From the NCBI GenBank assembly GCA_938004015.1, contig CALKWU010000137.1, forward strand, positions 1 to 8,265: a DNA stretch of 8,265 nucleotides. The letters run 5' to 3'. This stretch comes from an uncultured Oceanobacillus sp. Lineage in GTDB: Bacteria; Bacillota; Bacilli; Bacillales; Amphibacillaceae. Below the pieces are notes generated by a model, which worked only from the letters and a program-made list of their open reading frames with translations, was not told where the DNA came from and made no database searches. Positions 1-5,658 of this stretch are shown here, in pieces; position 1 is the stretch's first letter, and every line of letters starts with the position of its first letter. The translations under genes and the position numbers were made by a program.

Positions 1-869
1 GCTTCCCCGTTTTCATCAAGCAAAGTCAAACAGCGATAACCGTGAAAGATTGCCGGTCTCCCTTCAGAAATGGAAGCAGCTTCAGCCGGTTCCACACCGA
101 TCAAGCGGACATCAGGTTCATCAAGATAGTGACTGAACGCGCCGATTGCATTGCTGCCACCACCAATACAGGCGACGACTGCTGTCGGAAGTTTCCCTTC
201 CTTTTCCAAAATTTGCCGTTTCGATTCTTCACTGATGACAGACTGGAAATATTTCACCATTTCCGGATACGGGTATGGTCCAACTGCAGAACCAATCAAA
301 TAAAAGGTTGAATCATGATTTTCCACCAAGTCTTGAAATGCTTCATCGACGGCTTCTTTCAACCGTCCCCGTCCCTTATCGACGGAAACGACCTCAGCAC
401 CCAGCAATTCCATACGAAACACATTCAACCGTTGTCTTTCCGTATCCTTTTTCCCCATGTAAATTGTGCAAGGCAACCCGACCATCGCACAAGCCGTCGC
501 AGTGGCGACCCCGTGCTGTCCGGCTCCTGTTTCGGCAATGATCCGTTTAGCGCCGATTCGTTTCGCGAGAAGGATTTGTCCCAGCACATTATTGATTTTG
601 TGTGCTCCAGTATGGTTCAAATCTTCCCGCTTCAAATAAATTTTCGCTCCGCCGAGTTGTTCCGTCAAATTTTTCGCTAGTGTCAACGGATTTTCCCTGC
701 CGACGTATTCCTTCAGATAATAGCGGTATTCTTCCAAAAAGGCAGGATCATCTTTGTACCTTTCAAAAGCTTCTCCAATCCGTTCCAAAATCCGCTGCAA
801 CTCTTCTGGAACATAACTTCCGCCAAACTCTCCAAAATACCCTTTCTCAACTACGCTTTCTCTGCTCAA
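1..869 (-). CDS. trpB: Stand-alone tryptophan synthase beta-like protein (TrpB family), C-terminus cut by the window edge
   Basis: A PLP-dependent fold-type II enzyme of the TrpB family, which normally condenses indole with L-serine to tryptophan in the cytoplasm. About 289 N-terminal residues are present; family members are about 400 long. Seen: the YFGEFGGSYVPEEL opening (residues 11-24), the PLP lysine in HTGAHKIN (Lys91), ETGAGQHG with the catalytic Glu113, and the phosphate-binding GGGSNAIG loop at about 236-243. The start is TTG at 869: AGGAG lies at 884-880, 10 nt upstream, and an in-frame TGA lies just before, so no earlier start is possible. It has its own promoter and no trpF, trpC or trpA beside it in the window. 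Oddities: GPYPYP where the family usually has GPHPYP, DKGRGRL where GSRTL is usual, and about six residues missing after GVEPAE, before SEGRPAIFHG. The family call is safe; whether this is the main biosynthetic TrpB or a paralogue is open. Confidence 0.9.
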   Translation of the reverse strand, partial: MSRESVVEKGYFGEFGGSYVPEELQRILERIGEAFERYKDDPAFLEEYRYYLKEYVGRENPLTLAKNLTEQLGGAKIYLKREDLNHTGAHKINNVLGQILLAKRIGAKRIIAETGAGQHGVATATACAMVGLPCTIYMGKKDTERQRLNVFRMELLGAEVVSVDKGRGRLKEAVDEAFQDLVENHDSTFYLIGSAVGPYPYPEMVKYFQSVISEESKRQILEKEGKLPTAVVACIGGGSNAIGAFSHYLDEPDVRLIGVEPAEAASISEGRPAIFHGYRCLTLLDENGE

Positions 870-879
870 CTCAACTCAT

Positions 880-884
880 CTCCT
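880..884 (-). promoter_or_regulatory. Ribosome binding site that fixes the TTG start of trpB
   Basis: AGGAG on the minus strand, 10 nt before TTG at 869-867. The nearby ATG at 879-877 abuts the AGGAG directly and opens only a two-codon frame (ATGAGTTGA), so it is not the start. The TGA in the trpB frame at 878-876 excludes any upstream start. Confidence 0.7.
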
Positions 885-911
885 ATTCTGAAATTTTTAA
901 AACTTCTCTTC

Positions 912-939
912 ATTATAATCAAAAAATAAAATTTTTCAA
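912..939 (-). promoter_or_regulatory. Sigma-A type promoter of the trpB-like gene
   Basis: TTGAAA (939-934) and a perfect TATAAT (917-912) are separated by 16 nt in A/T-rich DNA. Transcription would begin near 905, leaving a leader of about 36 nt before the TTG start. This leader is too short for a T-box or a TRAP-type attenuator, so classical Bacillus tryptophan control is not visible here. The promoter is read from sequence only. Confidence 0.7.
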
Positions 940-1028
940 CCATTTATTTAAAACTGTCTGGAAAACTCGTTTTGCCCCGCTTGTTTTTCTCATCAACCAG
1001 CGATAGATATATAATTTACAAAATAATC

Positions 1029-1051
1029 ATCCGAACAACGGTTGTTCGGAT
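1029..1051 (-). terminator. Near-perfect palindrome, probable terminator of the cobamide operon
   Basis: Arms of 11 bases (ATCCGAACAAC / GTTGTTCGGAT) flank a single central base; as RNA this gives a stem of about 10 bp with a 3-nt loop. It lies about 70 nt downstream of the adenosyltransferase stop, and on the minus strand is followed by the moderately U-rich GATTATTTTG. The U-tract is weaker than at the other terminators in the window, so a protein-binding operator is an alternative, but its position between an operon end and a new promoter favours termination. Confidence 0.6.
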
Positions 1052-1121
1052 TTCTCATTATGATGCTTCATCTTCTAAGCTTATTTTCACTTCATGTTCC
1101 TATTCTGTTGAAATGCGTTTT

Positions 1122-1730
1122 TCAAAATGATGGATTGTTTTTCTTATGGCTGCCCCGGAAAACTTTCGCACTGCGGACATATTCCACGTCGGGCACATTC
1201 AAGCGGAAATTGACGATCCGGGCAGCCGCAAAGAAGTAATCGGAAAGCCGATTCATATATTTCAAAGGAATGGGATTCAAGTCTTCTTCCCGTTCATATA
1301 GAGAAACGATTTGCCTTTCTGCCCGTCTTGCCACGGTTCTCGCAACATGCAATGAGGCTGCCGCTTCAGAACCACCAGGTAAGATGAACCGCTCCAAATT
1401 AGGAGCCTCTTCAATCAATACATCCATCCGTTCTTCCAAATACGTTATCATTTCGTCGGATAGCTCATACGGACGTTCTTTTTTCGAAACATTGGAAAGC
1501 TCGGTTCCGATGTCGAACAATTCATGCTGGATTTTTTCCAAATCTTGAAGCAAATCCTGGAATTTCAGTTGATTTTTATTGAGTTGGGCAATGGCCAAGC
1601 CGACGAATGAGTTCGTTTCATCAATGGAACCGTAAGCTTCAACCCGGATGTCATTTTTCCTTGTTTTTCCGCCGATCAAAGCTGTTTGCCCCTTATCACC
1701 AGCTCTCGTATACAACCGCAACCTAATCAC
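1122..1730 (-). CDS. PduO-type ATP:cob(I)alamin (corrinoid) adenosyltransferase
   Basis: Transfers the 5'-deoxyadenosyl group of ATP to cob(I)alamin or cobinamide, making the AdoCbl-type upper ligand in the cytoplasm. The 202 residues match the usual size of the single-domain PduO family. Seen: the N-terminal ATP-binding YTRAGDKGQTALIGG (7-21), the R-x-E-x-Y-G-x-I-D-E segment (29-38), FILPGG (115-120), ARTVARRAER (130-139) and YMNRLSDYFFAAAR (158-171). By family knowledge, the Phe of FILPGG probably corresponds to the residue that displaces the lower ligand in Lactobacillus PduO; that residue match is inference. The GTG start at 1730 lies inside the end of the preceding gene (GTGATTAG, 8-nt overlap), with AAGGA 5 nt before it, which suggests translational coupling. 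It is the last gene of the riboswitch operon. It makes the adenosylated substrate that the CbiZ domain upstream requires. The family is clear. Confidence 0.93.
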   Translation of the reverse strand: MIRLRLYTRAGDKGQTALIGGKTRKNDIRVEAYGSIDETNSFVGLAIAQLNKNQLKFQDLLQDLEKIQHELFDIGTELSNVSKKERPYELSDEMITYLEERMDVLIEEAPNLERFILPGGSEAAASLHVARTVARRAERQIVSLYEREEDLNPIPLKYMNRLSDYFFAAARIVNFRLNVPDVEYVRSAKVFRGSHKKNNPSF

Positions 1731-3201
1731 CCCTGTCCTTTCTCTTTAAATAATTTAAAATCGCTCGCTTCATTTCATGATAGACGGCCTTAGCGATCAG
1801 TGTGCCTAATTCCGTTTTCGTCCCTGCATAATCGAGTTTTTTCCCTTGCTGGGTTGCGGCGACTAACATACTGTCGGTCGGCGTCCCGGTCGCTATCGTG
1901 CCTGTTTCCCGATCTTTAATATCCAAATCCCGTAAAACTTGGGCCTTCGCTTCCGTTGCCGTGATGATGGACTGGATGAAGGCTTCCTCAGATACATGCC
2001 CATTGACGAAAATCCATGTATTGATCGTTCCGCTAACCACAGGACCGTAATAAACTTCAGAACGAGTGCCGTCAACCGCATTTCCCACCCCCGCAGTCAC
2101 GACGACGAAAACGGAAAAACCATCTCCTGGATGAAGACCATAGCTTACGTCCGCCAATTCCACCGCCGTCATCATGCCGACGGTTTGATTTGTCGGAAAA
2201 CCATGAGCCTCCAAATAATCCTGCATTTCTTTCCGATGGTCCAAACAATGATAGGTTTCATCGACCCGGCGATTGACAAAATACCGATACCATCCTGTAC
2301 CCGCTCCCGTCACAGCTGAAGACACTGTTTTTAAAGGGATAGTCGATTCCACGACGATTTGTTCCTGATAGACGGAAAGACAAGTTTCATCAATCGTCAA
2401 TCGTTTTTCCGTTAGTTCACTTTTTTTACTTGGCATGAGATGGAGCTGTGGTTTTGCAATTTTCGAGTGGGGCTGTTTAACCACTTCTGTCGCATAAACA
2501 CGGTTGATCAATTCCTCAGTCAATACGGTATCCGGATGTTCCAGCATGCGAATCCGTCCATTTTCCAACAACAACAACCGGTCGCAGTAGAGGCTTGCGA
2601 GGTTCAAATCGTGCAAAATGGCGACAACTGCCAAGCCTTCCTCCTTTGCGTTTTTTCGAAGTAAATCAAGCAACTCCTTTTGATAAGCCAAGTCGAGATG
2701 GTTCGTCGGTTCATCCAGTAGCAGGATTTTCGGCTGCTGAACTAAAGCTTGGGCAAGGAAGATTCGTTGCTGCTCCCCGCCTGAATGTTCCATTACGGAA
2801 TTGTTTTGGAATTCTATGATGTTCGTTTGTTTCATCACCTTCTGGACGATTTCTTCATCTTCTTTCGTCCACGTACGAAACAGGCCTTGATGATGGGCAT
2901 AGCGGCCGAGAGAGACCATTTCTTTCACCGTATAAGGAAACACTTGCGGACTCAATTGCGGCAAAACAGCGACTTTTTTCGCCAATTCTTTTTTTGAGTA
3001 TGTGGCTATTGACCGGCCATCGATTTCAATATGACCTTTTTTCAAGTCCAGAATTCCGCTGATCAATTTGATCAACGTCGTTTTTCCACTACCATTCGGC
3101 CCAAGGATTCCGAAAAATTCGCCGGCTTCTACTGAGAAGTTGATATCTTTCACCACTTCTTTTTCATTGTAACCACCGGATACATTTTCCACGACCAGCA
3201 T
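1723..3201 (-). CDS. Cobamide importer ATPase fused to adenosylcobinamide amidohydrolase (BtuD-CbiZ)
   Basis: A 492-residue two-domain protein. Residues 1 to about 257 are an ABC ATPase of the FecE/BtuD type that powers corrinoid import with BtuC: Walker A GPNGSGKTT (34-42), Q-loop Gln82, signature SGGEQ (140-144), Walker B ILLLDE (159-164), D-loop Asp170 and H-loop His197. Residues about 265-488 resemble CbiZ, which hydrolyses the amide of adenosylcobinamide to adenosylcobyric acid: AVTGAGTGW (295-303), VTAGVGNAVDGTR (367-379), and later GTPTDSMLVA and YAGTKTELG. The boundary follows the HLMPSKK stretch, with no stop or frameshift, so the fusion is real in this sequence. The signature has His instead of the common Leu before SGGE. 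ATG at 3201 overlaps the btuC stop by one base (TGATG), with GAGGTGA upstream. It also overlaps the adenosyltransferase by 8 nt. From family knowledge, CbiZ serves corrinoid salvage and remodelling, and BtuD-CbiZ fusions occur in some Bacillaceae (from memory). Confidence 0.92.
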   Translation of the reverse strand: MLVVENVSGGYNEKEVVKDINFSVEAGEFFGILGPNGSGKTTLIKLISGILDLKKGHIEIDGRSIATYSKKELAKKVAVLPQLSPQVFPYTVKEMVSLGRYAHHQGLFRTWTKEDEEIVQKVMKQTNIIEFQNNSVMEHSGGEQQRIFLAQALVQQPKILLLDEPTNHLDLAYQKELLDLLRKNAKEEGLAVVAILHDLNLASLYCDRLLLLENGRIRMLEHPDTVLTEELINRVYATEVVKQPHSKIAKPQLHLMPSKKSELTEKRLTIDETCLSVYQEQIVVESTIPLKTVSSAVTGAGTGWYRYFVNRRVDETYHCLDHRKEMQDYLEAHGFPTNQTVGMMTAVELADVSYGLHPGDGFSVFVVVTAGVGNAVDGTRSEVYYGPVVSGTINTWIFVNGHVSEEAFIQSIITATEAKAQVLRDLDIKDRETGTIATGTPTDSMLVAATQQGKKLDYAGTKTELGTLIAKAVYHEMKRAILNYLKRKDRGD

Positions 3202-4235
3202 CAGCCTTCACCTCGACTTTCCCGCTTTTGTCTTAACAGAATCACCGCAAACACCGGTGCGCCAATCAATGCTGTAATGACCCCGACCGGCAAAACTTGT
3301 GGCGAAATGACGGTACGGGAAACTAAATCCGTCAAGATTAAAAACGCCGCGCCAATCAACATGGAAAGTGGAAGCAAATGGACATGATCCGGCCCCCAAA
3401 GTTTCCTTACAAGATGGGGAATGACCAGGCCGACGAACCCAATCATACCGGAAACGGCGACAGCAGCTCCCGTCAACGTCGAACCGGCAATTAAAATCAA
3501 GAGTCTTTTCCTTGCGACATCCACCCCTAAATGTTGCGCCCGTTCTTCTCCAAGGGACATGGCATTCAATTCTTTCGTGTTCACCATCAACAACAACGAA
3601 CCGATGATGAAAAACGGCAAGATGATCGCCACATAACGCCAGCCACGCATCGATACACTTCCAAGCAACCAACCGATGATTTGCTGCAGTTCGTCACCGG
3701 TCAAGGCGATGATTAATGAAATGAACGAAGCTAAAAAAGAACTGAAAATGATTCCAGTCAAAATGATCGTCTCCACACGCATTGCCTGATCGATTTTCTT
3801 TGCAAAATAAAGGACGAATACCATCGTGAGGAACGCACAGCAAATACTGAAAAGCGGCAATGTATAATTGCCGATGACGGGAAGCGATAAACCGAAAAAT
3901 ATCGTCGCCACTGCACCGAGGGAAGCCCCGGAGGACACCCCAAGCAAATACGGTTCAGCCAATGGATTCCGCAGCAATCCTTGGAAGGCTGCCCCGCTGA
4001 TTGCAAGGGATGCCCCGACAAATCCTGCCAATAACACCCGTGGCAACCGTATGTCATAGACGATGCTGATATATTTCTCCTCCACGTCGTATCCAATCGG
4101 TAAGTGCAAACCTTCCCGACCGATGATTTTCACGATATCGATAATCGGCACGGAAACAGTTCCAATGGAAATGGCGATGAGTGTTGCGCTGATGAGAAGC
4201 GCAACAGCGACCGAATATTTGATGGCATTATTCAT
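3201..4235 (-). CDS. btuC: Cobamide ABC transporter permease (FecCD family)
   Basis: A 344-residue membrane permease that should dimerise and carry corrinoid through the cytoplasmic membrane, driven by the ATPase half of the next gene. The FecCD/BtuC family normally has about ten membrane helices; hydrophobic segments run along the whole length. Family stretches seen: RLPRVLLAGFVGASLAISG near residue 65, then FQGLLRNPLAEPYLLGVSSG, the cytoplasmic coupling-type region SLGEERAQHLGVD near 220, and GFVGLVIPHLVR near 270. The frame stays open upstream to 4298, but that start would overlap btuF by 71 nt with a poor context. ATG at 4235 has GGAG 7 nt before it and overlaps the btuF stop in ATGAATAA, so it was chosen. 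Corrinoid rather than siderophore specificity is inferred from the riboswitch and the CbiZ and adenosyltransferase neighbours; sequence alone cannot separate BtuC from iron-siderophore FecCD permeases. Confidence 0.9.
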   Translation of the reverse strand: MNNAIKYSVAVALLISATLIAISIGTVSVPIIDIVKIIGREGLHLPIGYDVEEKYISIVYDIRLPRVLLAGFVGASLAISGAAFQGLLRNPLAEPYLLGVSSGASLGAVATIFFGLSLPVIGNYTLPLFSICCAFLTMVFVLYFAKKIDQAMRVETIILTGIIFSSFLASFISLIIALTGDELQQIIGWLLGSVSMRGWRYVAIILPFFIIGSLLLMVNTKELNAMSLGEERAQHLGVDVARKRLLILIAGSTLTGAAVAVSGMIGFVGLVIPHLVRKLWGPDHVHLLPLSMLIGAAFLILTDLVSRTVISPQVLPVGVITALIGAPVFAVILLRQKRESRGEG

Positions 4236-5211
4236 CAAAAAGCTCCGGATAAACCGCTTCAGCCAGTGCTCTTGCACCATCGGCAAGTCTCGGGCCACTA
4301 CGGGTAATCAAGTCCGCGTGTATATCGTAAATCCTGTCATTTTCCACCGCATCGACCACATCGAAACCGCTCCGTGATGTCACCTCTTCTTTTGGATCAT
4401 CGACATAAGCGCCATAAGAGGTGATGATCACTTCCGGATTCAACTCGATAATCGCCTCTGGGTCCATTGCGAACCATCCGTCCTGGTCACCGGCTGCATT
4501 GTCTGCATGAATGATTTCCAACAATTCATGGATGAATGTGTTTTGTCCTGCAGTATAGATTTCCGGTGCCGGTGAGTTTTCAAAGAAGACCGTCTTCCGC
4601 TCCTCTTCTGGAATAGAAGACGTCAGTTCTTTTATTTCAGCAAATTGCGCTTCCATTTCCGCAATCACTTGTTCCGCTTCTTCCTCCGCACCAATCACTT
4701 GGCCGATCGTTTCAATCGTATCATAGGTTGTAGCGATATCCTGGGCATCCGGAACGACGAATACGTCAATGCCGGCATCCTCCATTTGTTCGAAAGCTTC
4801 TTGGGCACTGCTCAAACCCAATTCATGAGCCAATACAATATCCGGCTCCAAACCAATGATCAATTCCACATTCAATTCCATTCCACCGACTTTTTCTATA
4901 TCTGCCACTTCTTCCGGATAATTATCATGCTCCGAAACTCCGACAAGCTGATCTCCTTTCCCTAAAGCAAACGTAATTTCCGTATTGCTCGGAATCAATG
5001 AAACGATCCGCTCCGGTTCTTCATCCAAGGTGATTTCATTGCCTACTGCATCAGTCAATACAACCGGATAATCACTCACATCCGTTGCTTCAGCCGCTTC
5101 ATTGGCATCTGCATTTTCCTCCGGCTCTTCCACCTCGGTCGTATCTCCGCCACATGCCACCAATAATAAAATCAATAAAAGAAGTAAGAAAGAGTGGTAT
5201 AACTTTTTCAC
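4228..5211 (-). CDS. btuF: Cobamide-binding lipoprotein of the ABC importer
   Basis: A 327-residue extracytoplasmic solute-binding protein that delivers cobamide or cobinamide to BtuC. The N-terminus is a lipoprotein signal: MKK, a leucine-rich core (residues 8-17) and the lipobox LVAC with Cys20 as the lipid-bearing residue, as expected for a Gram-positive cell without a periplasm. A very acidic linker (about 24-44) follows, then a BtuF/FepB-type fold: VVLTDAVGNEITL, ERIVSLIPSNTEITFALG, the long backbone helix around 155-195, NPEVIITSYGAY and the C-terminal DLITRSGPRLADGARALAEAVYPE. The start is GTG at 5211 with a full AGGAGG 8 nt upstream. It is the first gene of the operon, behind the cobalamin riboswitch, and its stop overlaps btuC by 8 nt. 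The riboswitch and downstream CbiZ make corrinoid a much better ligand guess than a siderophore. Confidence 0.93.
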   Translation of the reverse strand: MKKLYHSFLLLLLILLLVACGGDTTEVEEPEENADANEAAEATDVSDYPVVLTDAVGNEITLDEEPERIVSLIPSNTEITFALGKGDQLVGVSEHDNYPEEVADIEKVGGMELNVELIIGLEPDIVLAHELGLSSAQEAFEQMEDAGIDVFVVPDAQDIATTYDTIETIGQVIGAEEEAEQVIAEMEAQFAEIKELTSSIPEEERKTVFFENSPAPEIYTAGQNTFIHELLEIIHADNAAGDQDGWFAMDPEAIIELNPEVIITSYGAYVDDPKEEVTSRSGFDVVDAVENDRIYDIHADLITRSGPRLADGARALAEAVYPELFDE

Positions 5212-5219
5212 GTTGTTGG

Positions 5220-5225
5220 CCTCCT
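5220..5225 (-). promoter_or_regulatory. Perfect ribosome binding site of btuF, supporting its GTG start
   Basis: AGGAGG on the minus strand, 8 nt before GTG at 5211-5209. An A/U-only stem is possible just upstream (TTTTTGA / TCAAAAA, 5229-5235 with 5241-5247), leaving the site itself unpaired. No complementary anti-SD stretch was found in the leader, so control probably acts on transcription, not ribosome binding. Confidence 0.75.
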
Positions 5226-5251
5226 ATTTTTTTGATATCTTCAAAAACAAT

Positions 5252-5287
5252 AAAAAAACATCTACACGCGGAATGAAGATGTTTTTT
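5252..5287 (-). terminator. Riboswitch-controlled intrinsic terminator in the btuF leader
   Basis: Arms AAAAAACATCT and AGATGTTTTTT (11 bp, 5287-5277 with 5263-5253 on the minus strand) enclose a 13-nt loop and run directly into a U-tract. It lies about 55 nt beyond the riboswitch and about 40 nt before the btuF start. It is therefore the likely expression platform: AdoCbl bound, terminator formed, operon off. The OFF logic is family knowledge plus position, not proven by sequence. Confidence 0.82.
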
Positions 5288-5340
5288 GGATATCATGCTC
5301 ATATTCCACCTTACTATCCTCGTAGTTCCGGCGTGAAATC

Positions 5341-5511
5341 AGGAATAGGCAGGTCTCCTGGCTTATGGTCATCACGAAGCTGCACCTTCCCGTACCTATC
5401 GTACAGTGGCAATTGCAACTCGCTCGCAATTACAGTGGCGGGACCGCATTGGATTTTCACCAATTTCCCTTTTAAGAATCCATTTCGGTTTCACCTAAAC
5501 CTTTATCTATT
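5341..5511 (-). ncRNA. Cobalamin (AdoCbl) riboswitch
   Basis: A cis-acting aptamer that senses AdoCbl and controls the corrinoid uptake operon. On the minus strand, in order: GGTGAAACC, GGGAAATTGGTGAAAATCC, the core GCGGTCCCGCCACTGT, and the B12 box AAGCCAGGAGACCTGCC (GCCAGGAGACCTGCC occupies 5362-5348). These are the conserved blocks of the class. A short P1 helix can close it: AATAG at 5511-5507 with CTATT at 5348-5344. A peripheral stem AATTGC/GCAATT lies between two copies of GCCACTGTA. It is followed by an intrinsic terminator and btuF. The ends are approximate, set from the putative P1. Confidence 0.95.
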
Positions 5512-5536
5512 GAATTGTCGGATGAATCATACTTTA

Positions 5537-5565
5537 ATAGTACATGTTTTCTTTATAAAAGTCAC
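5537..5565 (-). promoter_or_regulatory. Probable promoter of the cobamide operon
   Basis: GTGACT (5565-5560) and TACTAT (5542-5537) with a 17-nt spacer; each hexamer matches four of six sigma-A consensus bases. Transcription would start near 5530, about 20 nt before the riboswitch P1, which is the expected geometry. The spacing and location are good but the hexamers are weak. Confidence 0.5.
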
Positions 5566-5601
5566 TTTTAAAAAAATTAACAGTTCGTTGACCAATGAAA
5601 G

Positions 5602-5639
5602 AAAAAACCTCCTGCAATGGGCCATTCTTTGCAGGAGGT
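5602..5639 (-). terminator. Strong intrinsic terminator of the S9 peptidase gene
   Basis: A perfect 11-bp stem (ACCTCCTGCAA / TTGCAGGAGGT, 5607-5617 with 5629-5639) with an 11-nt loop is followed on the minus strand by TTTTTT. It starts 20 nt after the peptidase stop. It separates that gene from the cobamide operon promoter about 40 nt further on. Confidence 0.92.
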
Positions 5640-5658
5640 ATGGGAGAGAATACGATAA

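Noticed and set aside
862..878. Tandem GAGTT repeat at the trpB start as a phase-variation switch
   Set aside because: Fewer than three copies of a 5-nt unit; too short to slip often.
1031..1049. LexA/SOS box, because the palindrome contains GAAC and GTTC
   Set aside because: The Gram-positive SOS box needs GAAC-N4-GTTC; here the gap is 7 nt.
870..1121. T-box or TRAP leader for trpB
   Set aside because: No T-box consensus and no G/UAG repeat series are seen, and the promoter leaves only about 36 nt of leader.
4236..4298. Upstream extension of btuC by 21 residues to a start at 4298
   Set aside because: It would overlap btuF by 71 nt; ATG at 4235 has GGAG at 7 nt and the typical short overlap with the btuF stop.
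3201..5211. Siderophore or heme uptake identity of the transporter genes
   Set aside because: The families overlap in sequence, but the cobalamin riboswitch, CbiZ domain and adenosyltransferase in the same operon point to corrinoids.
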